Assembly: GCA_036257565.1 (NCBI GenBank)
Contig: DATAFH010000036.1
Span: 1-32,673, forward strand
Reading direction: 5' to 3'
DNA length: 32,673 bases
DNA from: DASSUW01 sp036257565
GTDB lineage: Bacteria; Actinomycetota; Thermoleophilia; Solirubrobacterales; Solirubrobacteraceae
The notes beneath the pieces were generated by a model. The model searched no databases. It was not told the DNA's origin and saw only the letters and a list, made by a program, of their open reading frames with translations. Made by a program: the position numbers and the translations under genes. Positions 14,853 through 22,316 of the stretch are shown here, piece by piece. Numbering within the stretch: the stretch's first letter is position 1; each line of letters begins with the position of its first letter.

Positions 14853-15635
14853 ATGCCCAAGCTGCCGCCCGCCCTCACGCCGCGTCCCCGCCGTCCGGGC
14901 GAGACCGAGAAGGTCAAGCCGCTCGACCAGGCGAAGGAAGCCGGGATCCATGCGGCCGACTGGGTCGACGAGCGCACGTCGCTGTCGGCCGGCCTGCGGT
15001 GGGTCATGTTCCGCAAGGTGCCCAAGGGCACCAACTGGTTCTACACGCTCGGCTCGGCGACGCTGTTCGCGTTCCTCTCGCAGGCCGTCACCGGCGTGTT
15101 CCTGGCCATGTACTACAACCCGTCGGTGACCGACGCGTACGAGTCGACGCGCCGGATCACGAACGAGATCTTCCTCGGCGAGTTCGTGCGCGGGATGCAC
15201 AAGTGGGGCTCGACCGTGATGGTCATCTTCATCTTCCTGCACATGGCGCGCGTGTTCTTCTTCGGCGCCTACAAGTACCCGCGTGAGCTGAACTGGATCA
15301 TCGGCTTCGTCCTACTCGTGCTGACGTTCGTGATGTCGCTCACGGGCTATCTGCTGCCGTTCGACCAGCGCTCCTACTGGGCGACGATCGTGGCGGCCAA
15401 TATCACCGCGTCCGGCCCGGTCGTGGGTCCCTACCTCGGTGACTTCCTGCGCGGCGGGGCGGACTTCGGCGCCGCGACGCTGTCGCGGTTCTACTCGATC
15501 CACATGCTGCTGGTCCCCGGTTTGATGGCAGCGCTCATCGGCTTTCACATCTACCTCGTGACGAGGCTCGGGACCACGGCCCCGCCGTGGCTCAAGGTCG
15601 ACGTCGACGAAGAGCTGCGCGAGGACAGGGTCTGA
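14853..15635 (+). CDS. qcrB: Cytochrome b6-type subunit of the bc complex
   Basis: This 260-residue membrane protein binds two b hemes. The four heme-ligand histidines sit in two helices at H116/H130 (GMHKWGSTVMVIFIFLHMARV) and H217/H232 (YSIHMLLVPG to GFHIYL). The 14- and 15-residue spacings are those of cytochrome b6. Its length is that of b6, not the full-length cytochrome b (about 400 or more residues) of mitochondria or mycobacteria; the missing C-terminal helices are encoded by the next gene. A basic Pro-rich N-terminus of about 45 residues precedes the helices. The ATG at 14853 follows qcrA directly and the stop lies one base before qcrC. Confidence 0.95.
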   Translation: MPKLPPALTPRPRRPGETEKVKPLDQAKEAGIHAADWVDERTSLSAGLRWVMFRKVPKGTNWFYTLGSATLFAFLSQAVTGVFLAMYYNPSVTDAYESTRRITNEIFLGEFVRGMHKWGSTVMVIFIFLHMARVFFFGAYKYPRELNWIIGFVLLVLTFVMSLTGYLLPFDQRSYWATIVAANITASGPVVGPYLGDFLRGGADFGAATLSRFYSIHMLLVPGLMAALIGFHIYLVTRLGTTAPPWLKVDVDEELREDRV

Positions 15636-15636
15636 G

Positions 15637-16395
15637 ATGAACCAGGCCGAGAAGGAGGCCTACCTCCGCGAGTACTCGATCCTGAAAAACAAGGGCAAGC
15701 CGTTCTTCCCGTACGCCGTCGCCAAGGACTCGATCATGGCGGCGATCACGGTCCTCCTGATCGCCTTCATGTCGCTGATGTTCGGCGCCGAGCTGGGGCC
15801 GAAGGCCGACCCGACGACGACGACCTACGTGCCGCGGCCGGAGTGGTACTTCTTCTTCCTGTTCGAGCTGCTGCGCGTCGTCAAGCCGCCGGCGCTGACG
15901 CCGCTTGCGACGATCGGCATCCCGACCGTCTGCATGATCCTGCTGATCATGCTGCCGTTCGTCGACCGCTCGCCCGAGCGGCGGCCCGAGCGGCGGCCGA
16001 TCGCCACGCTGGCCGGCATCCTCGTGATCGCCGCGATGGCGTGGCTGACCTACCTCGGCGCCTCTGCCGGGTCGCCGAACGAGATCGAGTACCCGGTCGC
16101 GCCCGAGTACGAGGCGGGCAAGCTGGTCGCCGCCCAATCCGGCTGCCTTGCGTGCCACAAGATCGGGGAGAACGGCAACGACGGGCCTGGTCCACACCTG
16201 ACCGAGATCGGCGAGACGCTGCCGGCTGCCGCGATCAGACGCACGCTCGAGAACCCGACGGCGCCCATGCCCTCCTACCGAAGCCTGCCCGAGGAGAAGA
16301 AGGCCGCGCTCGTGGCGTTCCTGTCCCAGCTCAAGGGCGAAGAGGGCGAGACCGCGGGCAGGGCGCAGACGAGCAGCCCCGAGACTGCCCCCTAG
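15637..16395 (+). CDS. qcrC: Subunit IV fused to cytochrome c (bc-complex, Bacillus QcrC-like)
   Basis: This 252-residue fusion starts with the subunit IV region of cytochrome b. Residues about 30-50, 88-108 and 123-141 are membrane helices, and the quinol-site motif PEWYFF is at 68-73. After a linker, a mono-heme cytochrome c domain follows with CLACH at 170-174 and a probable Met ligand at M211 (TAPMPSY). This split b6 plus subunit IV-cytochrome c arrangement is known from the menaquinol:cytochrome c reductase of Bacillus. It differs from the QcrC-QcrA-QcrB of mycobacteria, where QcrC is diheme. The ATG at 15637 follows the qcrB stop by one base, and menG starts 7 bases after its stop. Confidence 0.95.
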   Translation: MNQAEKEAYLREYSILKNKGKPFFPYAVAKDSIMAAITVLLIAFMSLMFGAELGPKADPTTTTYVPRPEWYFFFLFELLRVVKPPALTPLATIGIPTVCMILLIMLPFVDRSPERRPERRPIATLAGILVIAAMAWLTYLGASAGSPNEIEYPVAPEYEAGKLVAAQSGCLACHKIGENGNDGPGPHLTEIGETLPAAAIRRTLENPTAPMPSYRSLPEEKKAALVAFLSQLKGEEGETAGRAQTSSPETAP

Positions 16396-16402
16396 GGGCG
16401 CC

Positions 16403-17104
16403 ATGGATACGGCGGCGAGGGGTACCCTCGAAGAGGGTCAGATTCGCGCGATGTTCGATCGCATCGCGGGCGTCTACGACGTCATGAACTCGGTCATGAC
16501 GGCGGGCCTGCACCACCGCTGGCGCGAGCGGGCGGCCGACCTGGCGATGCTGACCCCGGGGGCGCGGGCGCTCGACGTGGCCACCGGCACCGGGGATCTG
16601 GCGGTCGAGCTGGCGCGCCGGGTCACGCCGGGCGGCGAGGTCGTGGGCTCGGACTTCTCGGAGGGAATGCTCGAGCGCGCGCGCGGGAAGAGCTCGGACG
16701 TGCGCTGGGAGCAGGCCAACGCGCTCGCGCTGCCCTACCCTGACGACGGCTTCGACGCCGCCACCGTCGGCTTCGGGGCGCGCAACTTCTCCGACCTCGA
16801 GCAGGGCCTGCGGGAGATGGCGCGAGTGGTCCGCCCGGGCGGCCGCGTCGTAATCCTGGAGATCACCACGCCCACGAAGCCGCCCTTGTCCACGTTCTTC
16901 TCGCTCTGGTTCGATCGTATCGTGCCCCTGCTGGGGCGGGTGACCGGCGAGAACCAGGCCTACAGCTACCTGCCGAGTTCCGTGAAGCGCTTCCCGGGGC
17001 CGCGCGAGCTGGGGGCGATCATGCACGGGATCGGCCTGCGCGACGTGCGCTGGATCCTCACCGCCGGCGGGATCATCGCCCTGCACTCCGGGACGGTTGC
17101 TTAG
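16403..17104 (+). CDS. menG: Demethylmenaquinone methyltransferase
   Basis: This 233-residue class I methyltransferase of the UbiE/MenG family carries out the last step of menaquinone synthesis using S-adenosylmethionine. Motifs are FDRIAGVYDVMNSVMTAGLHHRWR, ALDVATGTGDLAVELAR (SAM-binding), DFSEGMLERAR, FDAATVGFGARNFSDLEQGL and the C-terminal YSYLPSSVKRFP. In an organism with a menaquinol-oxidising bc complex, MenG rather than UbiE is the natural reading. The ATG at 16403 gives a 16-residue lead-in; a second ATG at 16451 (M-F-D-R-I) is possible. Between the two lies a perfect 6-bp hairpin (16424-16438) that might affect initiation. The stop codon overlaps the GTG of the prenyl synthase by one base. 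Confidence 0.93.
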   Translation: MDTAARGTLEEGQIRAMFDRIAGVYDVMNSVMTAGLHHRWRERAADLAMLTPGARALDVATGTGDLAVELARRVTPGGEVVGSDFSEGMLERARGKSSDVRWEQANALALPYPDDGFDAATVGFGARNFSDLEQGLREMARVVRPGGRVVILEITTPTKPPLSTFFSLWFDRIVPLLGRVTGENQAYSYLPSSVKRFPGPRELGAIMHGIGLRDVRWILTAGGIIALHSGTVA

Positions 17105-18075
17105 TGGCGAGCGCCGAGGCGGTCGCCGCCGTCGTCGCCGCCGGCGGCGCGCACGTGCCGGAGCTGATGGACGAGCTCGAGGCGCGGCTGCAGGAGCTCG
17201 CGCGCTCGCATGGGGAGCTGCTCGCCGAGCACGCGGGGGCGACGATCGCGGCCGGCGGCAAGCGGCTGCGTCCGCTGCTGGTGCTGCTCGCGGCCGGGCC
17301 GGCGCCCGCGCACCCGGATCGCGTCCTGCGCGCCATGGTCGCCGTCGAGCTCATCCACTCGGCCACGCTGGTGCACGACGACGTGCTCGACGGCGCGCAC
17401 CTGCGGCGCGGGCGGCCGACGGTCGTCGCCACCGCGGGCCGCGCGATCGCCACCGCCACCGGCGACCTGCTGTTCTCGCGCGCGTTCGCGGAGCTGGCGC
17501 GCAACGGGCGCCCGGAGGCGGTGCGCGTGCTCTCCGATGCGTCGTGCGCTCTGGCCGAGGGCGAGCTCCTGCAGCGCGAGGACGCGTGGAACGTCGGCGT
17601 CTCTCGCGCGCGCTACGAGCGCCGCTGCGATCTCAAGACGGCGCGGCTGTTCCAGGCCGCCTGCGAGCTGGGCGCGCTCGAGGGCGACGGGCCGATCGAC
17701 GTGCTGGGCCGCTTCGGGCGGCGCATCGGCCTCGCGTTCCAGCTGCTCGACGATGTGCTCGACGTGTCCGGCCCGGTCGAGAGGACCGGCAAGCACCGCG
17801 GCACCGACCTGCTCGACGGCACGGTCACGCTGCCGCTCATCCTGGCCCGCGAGCGCGACCCGGGCCTGCGGTCGCTCGACCTGCGGGGCGTGCGGACGCC
17901 GGCGCAGGCGGGAGCGGTGTGCGACGCGATCGAGGCGACCGGCGTCCTCGAGGATGCGCGGGCGGCGGCGCTGGGCATCGTGGCCGACGCCAAGGCGGAC
18001 CTCCCGGTGCTGCCGGAGGCCCAGCAGGGAACGCTGGAGCTGGTGGCCGACGGGGTCGTCGACCGGTATAGCTAG
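17104..18075 (+). CDS. Polyprenyl diphosphate synthase (menaquinone side chain)
   Basis: This 323-residue trans-isoprenyl diphosphate synthase contains GGKRLRP (51-57) and both Asp-rich motifs: DDVLD at 92-96 (within LVHDDVLDGAHLRRG) and DDVLD at 216-220 (within AFQLLDDVLDVSG). It also has the basic GKHRGTDLLDGTVTLPL segment. It makes the long-chain prenyl diphosphate added to the quinone head group. Direct one-base overlap with menG supports the menaquinone role over carotenoid or other chains; the chain length cannot be read from the sequence. Start is GTG at 17104. It is the last plus-strand gene before a convergent pair and is followed by a GC-rich hairpin at 18147-18163. Confidence 0.93.
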   Translation: MASAEAVAAVVAAGGAHVPELMDELEARLQELARSHGELLAEHAGATIAAGGKRLRPLLVLLAAGPAPAHPDRVLRAMVAVELIHSATLVHDDVLDGAHLRRGRPTVVATAGRAIATATGDLLFSRAFAELARNGRPEAVRVLSDASCALAEGELLQREDAWNVGVSRARYERRCDLKTARLFQAACELGALEGDGPIDVLGRFGRRIGLAFQLLDDVLDVSGPVERTGKHRGTDLLDGTVTLPLILARERDPGLRSLDLRGVRTPAQAGAVCDAIEATGVLEDARAAALGIVADAKADLPVLPEAQQGTLELVADGVVDRYS

Positions 18076-18146
18076 CCCTTGCCGGTCCTGCCTCGCCTGG
18101 CGGCTCGTCACCAGCTCGGCCTAGGGCCGGCGTTCTGATTGGGTCG

Positions 18147-18163
18147 GTCGCCCTCCGGGCGAC
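18147..18163. terminator. Candidate bidirectional hairpin between convergent genes
   Basis: GTCGCCC-TCC-GGGCGAC forms a 7-bp stem with a 3-base loop in the 90-base gap between the convergent prenyl synthase and the zinc-ribbon gene. There is no U-run on either side, so termination strength is uncertain. Confidence 0.5.
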
Positions 18164-18165
18164 GC

Positions 18166-18585
18166 TTAACCGAAGTCTTCAGGAAGGATCGCGTCGGCGC
18201 GCAGGGCGCGGGAGAAGCGCTCGATCTCCTCTTCCATGTTCGCGCGCTCGAGGTTCTTGAGGTCGCGCAGGAGGATCTCGGTGCCGAGGTCGAGCTGCTC
18301 GTCGAAGCGGTCGACGGTCGGCTGGTCGAAGTCGCCGACCTCGGACCACTCGCAGTTGGGGCAGCGCAGGAGCACCTCCCAGTGCGTGGGGGAGGTCTCC
18401 TCCCACTCGACCGGGTACACGAGGTCGCGGTCGCAGACGGGGCACATGTGGAGGTCCTGGAGGACCCGCTCGGAAGGCGCCGCTTGCTCCTGGCCGAGCG
18501 ACTCGAAGTAGACGACCTCGATCGCGCGCCCCGAGGGCAGCACCACGCGGCGTACGTACTGGCCGTGATGCTGGTAGTCGCTCAT
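18166..18585 (-). CDS. Small zinc-ribbon hypothetical protein
   Basis: This 139-residue cytoplasmic protein has two CxxC knuckles, CPVC (C48, C51) and CPNC (C75, C78), flanking a beta-rich stretch with YPVEWEE and HWEVLLRC. That is a typical four-cysteine zinc ribbon. The remainder is acidic and helical (FDEQLDLGTEILLRDLKNL, ANMEEEIERFSRALRAD) and may form a coiled coil. The function is unknown; the shape suggests a nucleic-acid or protein adaptor. ATG at 18585 is preceded by TAGGGC 4 bases upstream on the minus strand, resembling a -10. It is transcribed divergently from tatA and convergently with the prenyl synthase gene, so it is inserted in antisense orientation within the respiratory cluster. 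Confidence 0.8.
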   Translation of the reverse strand: MSDYQHHGQYVRRVVLPSGRAIEVVYFESLGQEQAAPSERVLQDLHMCPVCDRDLVYPVEWEETSPTHWEVLLRCPNCEWSEVGDFDQPTVDRFDEQLDLGTEILLRDLKNLERANMEEEIERFSRALRADAILPEDFG

Positions 18586-18671
18586 GGTGGCCCTAAGATC
18601 GGCGCCTGGCTGCCGAACTTGACCCCTGGCGGCCGCTACCCTTGGGATATTCCCTCGGAAGGGACGAACGT
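18586..18671. promoter_or_regulatory. Divergent intergenic region between the zinc-ribbon gene and tatA
   Basis: This 86-base spacer contains TTGACC (18619-18624) and, further on, GATATT (18646-18651) with a 21-base gap. TACCCT (18637-18642) is only 12 bases from TTGACC. None is an ideal promoter. GGAAGGG (18657-18663) is a clear ribosome-binding site for the TTG at 18672. Confidence 0.3.
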
Positions 18672-18905
18672 TTGAGTCTCGCCGTCTTTCAGTCCATCGG
18701 GCCGTTAGAGCTGGCCATCGTGCTGCTCATCGTGCTGCTCATCGTCGGGCCGAAGCGGCTGCCGGGCCTCGGACGGCAGCTCGGGTCGGGCATGCGCGAG
18801 TTCAAGGACTCGCTCACCAACAAGGTCGACAAGGACCTCGACGAGCGGTCTGACGGGTCGCTCGACGGCGAGGTCGTGGCCGAGCGCGAGCGCACGCGCT
18901 CCTAG
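18672..18905 (+). CDS. tatA: Sec-independent protein translocase subunit TatA
   Basis: This 77-residue protein has one N-terminal membrane helix (about 9-25, IGPLELAIVLLIVLLIVG), the hinge GPKRLPGLGRQLGSG with the amphipathic helix, and a charged acidic tail typical of TatA/TatE. It oligomerises to form the Tat pore for folded proteins. I chose TTG at 18672 (S-L-A-V-F-Q-S-I-G-P after the initiator) because GGAAGGG lies 8 bases upstream and it matches family N-termini. An in-frame upstream extension would add ten residues without a ribosome-binding site. The tatC ATG follows 17 bases later. The twin-arginine Rieske protein in the same cluster is a likely substrate. Confidence 0.9.
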   Translation: MSLAVFQSIGPLELAIVLLIVLLIVGPKRLPGLGRQLGSGMREFKDSLTNKVDKDLDERSDGSLDGEVVAERERTRS

Positions 18906-18922
18906 CGCCCGGCGGGCGCGAC

Positions 18923-19942
18923 ATGGCCACCGCACTGCGCCCGATAGGGCACGACGACCGGCTCAGCCTCGTCGAGCACCTCGACGAGCTGCGCACACGG
19001 ATCATCATCTGCCTCGTCGTGTTCATCGGGGCGTTCGGCCTGTGCTTCTGGCAGAACGACGCGATCCTGGCGATCATGGACCGCCCGCTCGAGCGGTCCG
19101 CGTTCTCCGGCGGCAGCGACGATCCGCTCGAGCGCACCGCCGCGTTCCAGCAGGCGCAGAAGCGGCTCTACCTGCAGGTCGAGGTGCTCTCGCGCTCGCT
19201 CGCCCGGTCGGCGGACGCCAGCCCGGAGGTCCGCCAGCAGGCGGAGGCGACCGCCAGGTCGGCGGCGGCCGCCGCCGCGGCGGCGCCTGAGGCGTCGGGC
19301 CGGCGGCCGGTGACGCTGGGGGTCGGCGAGCCGTTCACCGTTACGTTCCGCGTGGTGGCCTACGCGGCGCTGCTGCTCACGCTACCCGTGCTGCTCTACC
19401 AGGCGTACGCGTTCATCTTGCCGGCCTTCTCGCCCCGCGAGCGGCAGGTCGCGCTCCCGCTGATGCTGATGGTCCCGTTCCTGTTCGCGGCCGGCGTCGT
19501 GTTCTCGTACTACTTCGTGCTGCCGAACGCGATCTCGTTCCTGCAGAACTTCAACGACGACAACTACGACATCCTGATCCAGGCGCGGGACTACTACAAG
19601 TTCTCGATCATGGTCCTGATGGTGATGGGGATCCTGTTCCAGGTGCCCATCGGGATCCTCGCGGTCACGCGGGTCGGGATCGTCAGCACCCGGCAGCTGC
19701 GGCGCAACCGGCGCTACGCGATCCTCGTGATCGCGATCGCGGCCATGCTCCTGCCCGGCCAGGACCCGGTGACCATGCTGCTGATGATGGCCCCCCTGAT
19801 CGTCCTCTTCGAAGGCTCTATCCTGATGGCATCCCTGCTCGACCGTCGCGCCGACCGGGCGCGAGCCCGCGAGGAAGCCGAGCCCGATCCGGCTGACTCC
19901 GACGGCGGCGAGCTCGTGCACCACCACGATCGCGAAGACTGA
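18923..19942 (+). CDS. tatC: Sec-independent protein translocase subunit TatC
   Basis: This 339-residue Tat receptor contains the conserved N-terminal LVEHLDELRTRI and six predicted helices. Family segments include PVLLYQAYAFILPAFSPRER, FSYYFVLPNAISFLQNF, VLMVMGILFQVPIG and QDPVTMLLMMAPLIVLFE. It recognises twin-arginine signals. It is longer than usual (about 240-260) because of an insertion of roughly 40-50 residues in the first periplasmic loop, between TM1 and the GEPFTVTFR entry to TM2, and a charged C-terminal tail ending HHHDRED. The insertion includes an Ala-rich, probably helical region (VRQQAEATARSAAAAAAAAP). Start ATG 18923 follows tatA. Confidence 0.95.
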   Translation: MATALRPIGHDDRLSLVEHLDELRTRIIICLVVFIGAFGLCFWQNDAILAIMDRPLERSAFSGGSDDPLERTAAFQQAQKRLYLQVEVLSRSLARSADASPEVRQQAEATARSAAAAAAAAPEASGRRPVTLGVGEPFTVTFRVVAYAALLLTLPVLLYQAYAFILPAFSPRERQVALPLMLMVPFLFAAGVVFSYYFVLPNAISFLQNFNDDNYDILIQARDYYKFSIMVLMVMGILFQVPIGILAVTRVGIVSTRQLRRNRRYAILVIAIAAMLLPGQDPVTMLLMMAPLIVLFEGSILMASLLDRRADRARAREEAEPDPADSDGGELVHHHDRED

Positions 19943-19948
19943 AAGACG

Positions 19949-20656
19949 ATGCTGTTCGACCTCCGAGGCGCAGGCCGGCGCACGACCATCAAGGTCGTGT
20001 ACCTCATGCTCGCCGTCCTGATGGGGGGCGGTCTGGTGCTGTTCGGGATCGGCGGCGACGTGTCGGGCGGCCTGGTCGACGCCATCACCGAGCGAGGCGG
20101 CACGACCGACTCCGGCACCGGACGCTACGAGGACCGCGTGCGGGCGGCTGAGGGCGCGACGCAGGCGAACCCGAAGGACGCCGAGGCCTGGGCGGCATTG
20201 GCCCGCGCTCGCTTCCAGCTCGCCAGCGCCGGCGACAACTTCGACCAGCAGACGCAGCAGTTCTCGGCGCAGGGCAAGGCGCAGCTGGGATCGGCGACGC
20301 AGGCCTGGGAGCGCCACCTGGCGCTCGAGCCGAAGCAGCCCGACGACGGGGTGGCCAGCCTGATGGTCCAGGCCTACAGCCCGCTCGGCCTCAACGACCC
20401 GGCGAAGGCCGTCGCCGCCCAGGAGGTCATCACCGAGGCCCGTCCGACCTCGGCCACGTTCGCCAACCTCGCGATCTTCGCGTACCAGGCCGGCCAGACC
20501 CGCAAGGGCGACCTAGCGGCCGACAAGGCCGTCTCCCTGGCGGACGAGGCCGACCGCAAGACGCTCCGTGCGGAGCTCAAGGGCGCCAAGCAACAGGCGC
20601 TCCAGCAGCAGCTCCAGAACGCCACGCCGACGCCTACGGCGACCCCCAAGGAGTAG
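19949..20656 (+). CDS. Membrane-anchored TPR-like protein
   Basis: This 235-residue protein has one N-terminal membrane segment (about 15-34, VVYLMLAVLMGGGLVLFGIG) and an outer or cytoplasmic helical repeat region. The segments NPKDAEAWAALARARFQLAS, AQLGSATQAWERHLALEPKQ and TSATFANLAIFAYQAGQTRK have tetratricopeptide spacing and A/G pattern, so about three to four TPR-like hairpins. The C-terminus is Gln-rich then Thr/Pro-rich (PTPTATPKE). The function is unknown; TPR proteins act as assembly scaffolds. It follows tatC by 6 bases and is probably co-transcribed, so a role in assembling exported or respiratory complexes is possible but unproven. It ends just before the tRNA-Lys promoter. Confidence 0.8.
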   Translation: MLFDLRGAGRRTTIKVVYLMLAVLMGGGLVLFGIGGDVSGGLVDAITERGGTTDSGTGRYEDRVRAAEGATQANPKDAEAWAALARARFQLASAGDNFDQQTQQFSAQGKAQLGSATQAWERHLALEPKQPDDGVASLMVQAYSPLGLNDPAKAVAAQEVITEARPTSATFANLAIFAYQAGQTRKGDLAADKAVSLADEADRKTLRAELKGAKQQALQQQLQNATPTPTATPKE

Positions 20657-20657
20657 C

Positions 20658-20663
20658 TAGACT
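20658..20663 (+). promoter_or_regulatory. TAGACT -10 element of tRNA-Lys
   Basis: The same CTAGACT hexamer context as upstream of bfn and hemB occurs one base after the preceding stop codon. It is 16 bases before the mature tRNA 5' end, which fits a start site near 20670 and a short 5' leader. Confidence 0.5.
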
Positions 20664-20679
20664 TCCCCACGCTCCACCC

Positions 20680-20752
20680 GCCCTTGTAGCTCAACTGGCA
20701 GAGCAGCGGACTCTTAATCCGAAGGTTCCAGGTTCGATTCCTGGCGGGGGCA
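20680..20752 (+). tRNA. tRNA-Lys (anticodon CTT)
   Basis: This 73-base sequence folds as a cloverleaf. The acceptor stem pairs GCCCTTG with CGGGGGC, including two G-T pairs, and is followed by discriminator A. The D-arm is GCTC/GAGC. The anticodon loop is CTCTTAA with CTT at 20713-20715. The T-arm is CCAGG-TTCGATT-CCTGG. The first anticodon-stem pair is a G-A mismatch. The 3' CCA is not encoded. A truncated methyltransferase gene begins about 30 bases after its 3' end. Confidence 0.95.
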
Positions 20753-20780
20753 CTGATTCGGCGGTTACCGGGTCCCGGCG

Positions 20781-21368
20781 GTGCCTGGCAGACTCCAAGT
20801 GGTGGACGAGGGCTACTTCGGTGAGCGCGTCGCCTGTATCGACAACTCCGAGGCCATGCGGGCCCGGATGCGCGAGAAGCCCGGGCCGGAGCGCATCGAG
20901 GCCGTGACCGGGGATATGGCGGCGGCCCGCCTCGACGGCGAGTTCTCGCTCGTCTATCTCGTCTTCAACACGATCTTCAACCTGACCACGCAAGACGGTC
21001 AGGTGGCGTGCTTCGAGAACGCCGCGGCACATCTCCCCAAAGGCGGACGGTTCGTCATCGAGGCGCGCGTGCCGGAGATCCAGCGGCTGCCACCGGGCCA
21101 GACCGTGCTGCCGTGGCGTGCGGACCCTCGCGGGATGTCGTATTACGTCTACGACGTCGTCGCCCAGCGGCTGAGCGGCCAGCACTACCACTTCATCGAC
21201 GGCCGGATCGAGGCAAGTCCGACGGAGATGCGGTACGCGTGGCCCGCCGAGCTCGACTTGATGGCCCGCCCCGCGGGGCTGCGGTTGCAGGACCGGCATG
21301 CGGGGTGGAGGCGGGAGCCGTTCACGGCGCTCAGCCCCTCGCACGTGTCGGTCTACGCAAAGCCCTGA
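20781..21368 (+). pseudogene. Class I SAM-dependent methyltransferase missing its N-terminal third
   Basis: The open frame (195 residues from GTG 20781) enters a methyltransferase fold in its second half. It starts with VACIDNSEAMRARMREKPGP (motif II region), then FSLVYLVFNTIFNLTTQD, HLPKGGRFVIEARVP and the C-terminal RYAWPAELDLMARPAGLRLQ and SPSHVSVYAK typical of a common small-molecule methyltransferase group. The preceding helix and the motif I glycine-rich SAM loop, which should lie about 60-80 residues upstream, are absent; the tRNA gene occupies that place. No frame upstream encodes the missing part. It is probably a decayed remnant after deletion or insertion at the tRNA. A shortened but expressed protein is less likely. 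Confidence 0.7.
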
Positions 21369-21380
21369 CGGCCCGCGTGC

Positions 21381-21409
21381 TCGACAACGCGCATGCGGGG
21401 CGCGAGACT
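21381..21409 (+). promoter_or_regulatory. Putative leaderless promoter of the glutamine amidotransferase
   Basis: TCGACA (21381-21386) and GAGACT (21404-21409) are 17 bases apart. The -10 ends 6 bases before the GTG at 21416, so the mRNA would be leaderless. Confidence 0.4.
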
Positions 21410-21415
21410 GCGGGC

Positions 21416-22312
21416 GTGTGCCGGCTCTTCGGCATGAGCGGCGGCGACCGGCGGGTTCGTGCGACGTTCTGGTTGCTCGAGGCGCCTGACAGCCTCGCCG
21501 AGCAGAGTCGCCGGGAGCCCGACGGCACGGGCATCGGGTGGTTCGACGCCGATGGCCGTCCGCAGGTCGCCAAGCAGCCGCTGGCCGCCTACGAGGATCA
21601 GGTGTTCGCGCGTGAGGCGCGCGAGCTGGAGTCGACGACGTTCGTCGCCCACATCCGCTACGCGACCACGGGTGCGGTCGACGCCCGCAACACGCATCCG
21701 TTCGAGCAGCGCGGCCGACTGTTCGCGCACAACGGCGTCGTGCAGGACCTCGAACGGCTCGAGCACGAGCTCGGCGAGGATCGGGCGCTGGTCACGGGCG
21801 ACACCGACTCCGAACGGCTCTTCGCGCTCGTAACGCGGGAGACCGACCGCCGCGGCGGGGACGTCGGCGCCGGGATCGTCGCGGCGGCGCGCTGGGTGGC
21901 GGCACAGCTGCCGCTGTACGCGATCAACCTCGTCCTCGCGACGGCCGACGGGCTGTGGGCGCTGCGCTACCCGGACGTGCACGAGCTGTGGGTGCTCGAG
22001 CGAGCGGCCGGAGGCCCGCGCGGCGGGCGTCACCTCGACGCCGCGAGCGCTGCCGGGCGCGTGCGCGTGCGGTCGGCGCACCTGGCGCGGCAGCCATCGG
22101 TGATCGTCGCCAGCGAGCCGATGGACGAGGACCCCGGTTGGCGAGCGCTCGAACCGGGCGAGCTGATGCATGCGACGCGCACGCTGGAGCTCGACTCGAC
22201 GATCGCGCTCGACCAGCCGCCCGCGCGTCAGCTCACGCTCGACGACCTGCAGCCGCGGGCGGCCGCCGCACAGGCACCACCGCCCAGCTCGCGTCCCAGC
22301 GCCCTTCACTAA
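21416..22312 (+). CDS. Class II glutamine amidotransferase
   Basis: This 298-residue Ntn-type amidotransferase has its nucleophile Cys at position 2 (V-C-R-L-F-G-M), exposed after removal of the initiator residue, which fixes the GTG at 21416. Other family features are GTGIGWFDADGRP, STTFVAHIRYATTGAVDARN (Arg and Thr for glutamine binding), THPFEQRGRLFAHNGVV (the HNG motif) and TGDTDSERLFALV. The domain hydrolyses glutamine and supplies ammonia, as in EgtC- or YafJ-like proteins. The C-terminal third, including the disordered AQAPPPSSRPSALH end, shows no synthetase domain, so the acceptor is unknown. It is apparently a single-gene unit with a promoter just upstream and a strong hairpin terminator directly downstream. 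Confidence 0.88.
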   Translation: MCRLFGMSGGDRRVRATFWLLEAPDSLAEQSRREPDGTGIGWFDADGRPQVAKQPLAAYEDQVFAREARELESTTFVAHIRYATTGAVDARNTHPFEQRGRLFAHNGVVQDLERLEHELGEDRALVTGDTDSERLFALVTRETDRRGGDVGAGIVAAARWVAAQLPLYAINLVLATADGLWALRYPDVHELWVLERAAGGPRGGRHLDAASAAGRVRVRSAHLARQPSVIVASEPMDEDPGWRALEPGELMHATRTLELDSTIALDQPPARQLTLDDLQPRAAAAQAPPPSSRPSALH

Positions 22313-22316
22313 CGCG

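Noticed and set aside
16424..16438. Hairpin ACCCTC-GAA-GAGGGT as a terminator before menG
   Set aside because: It lies inside the likely menG coding region and has no U-run; noted only as a possible effect on start choice.
18619..18642. TTGACC/TACCCT as the tatA promoter
   Set aside because: The 12-base spacer is too short for a sigma-70-type promoter.
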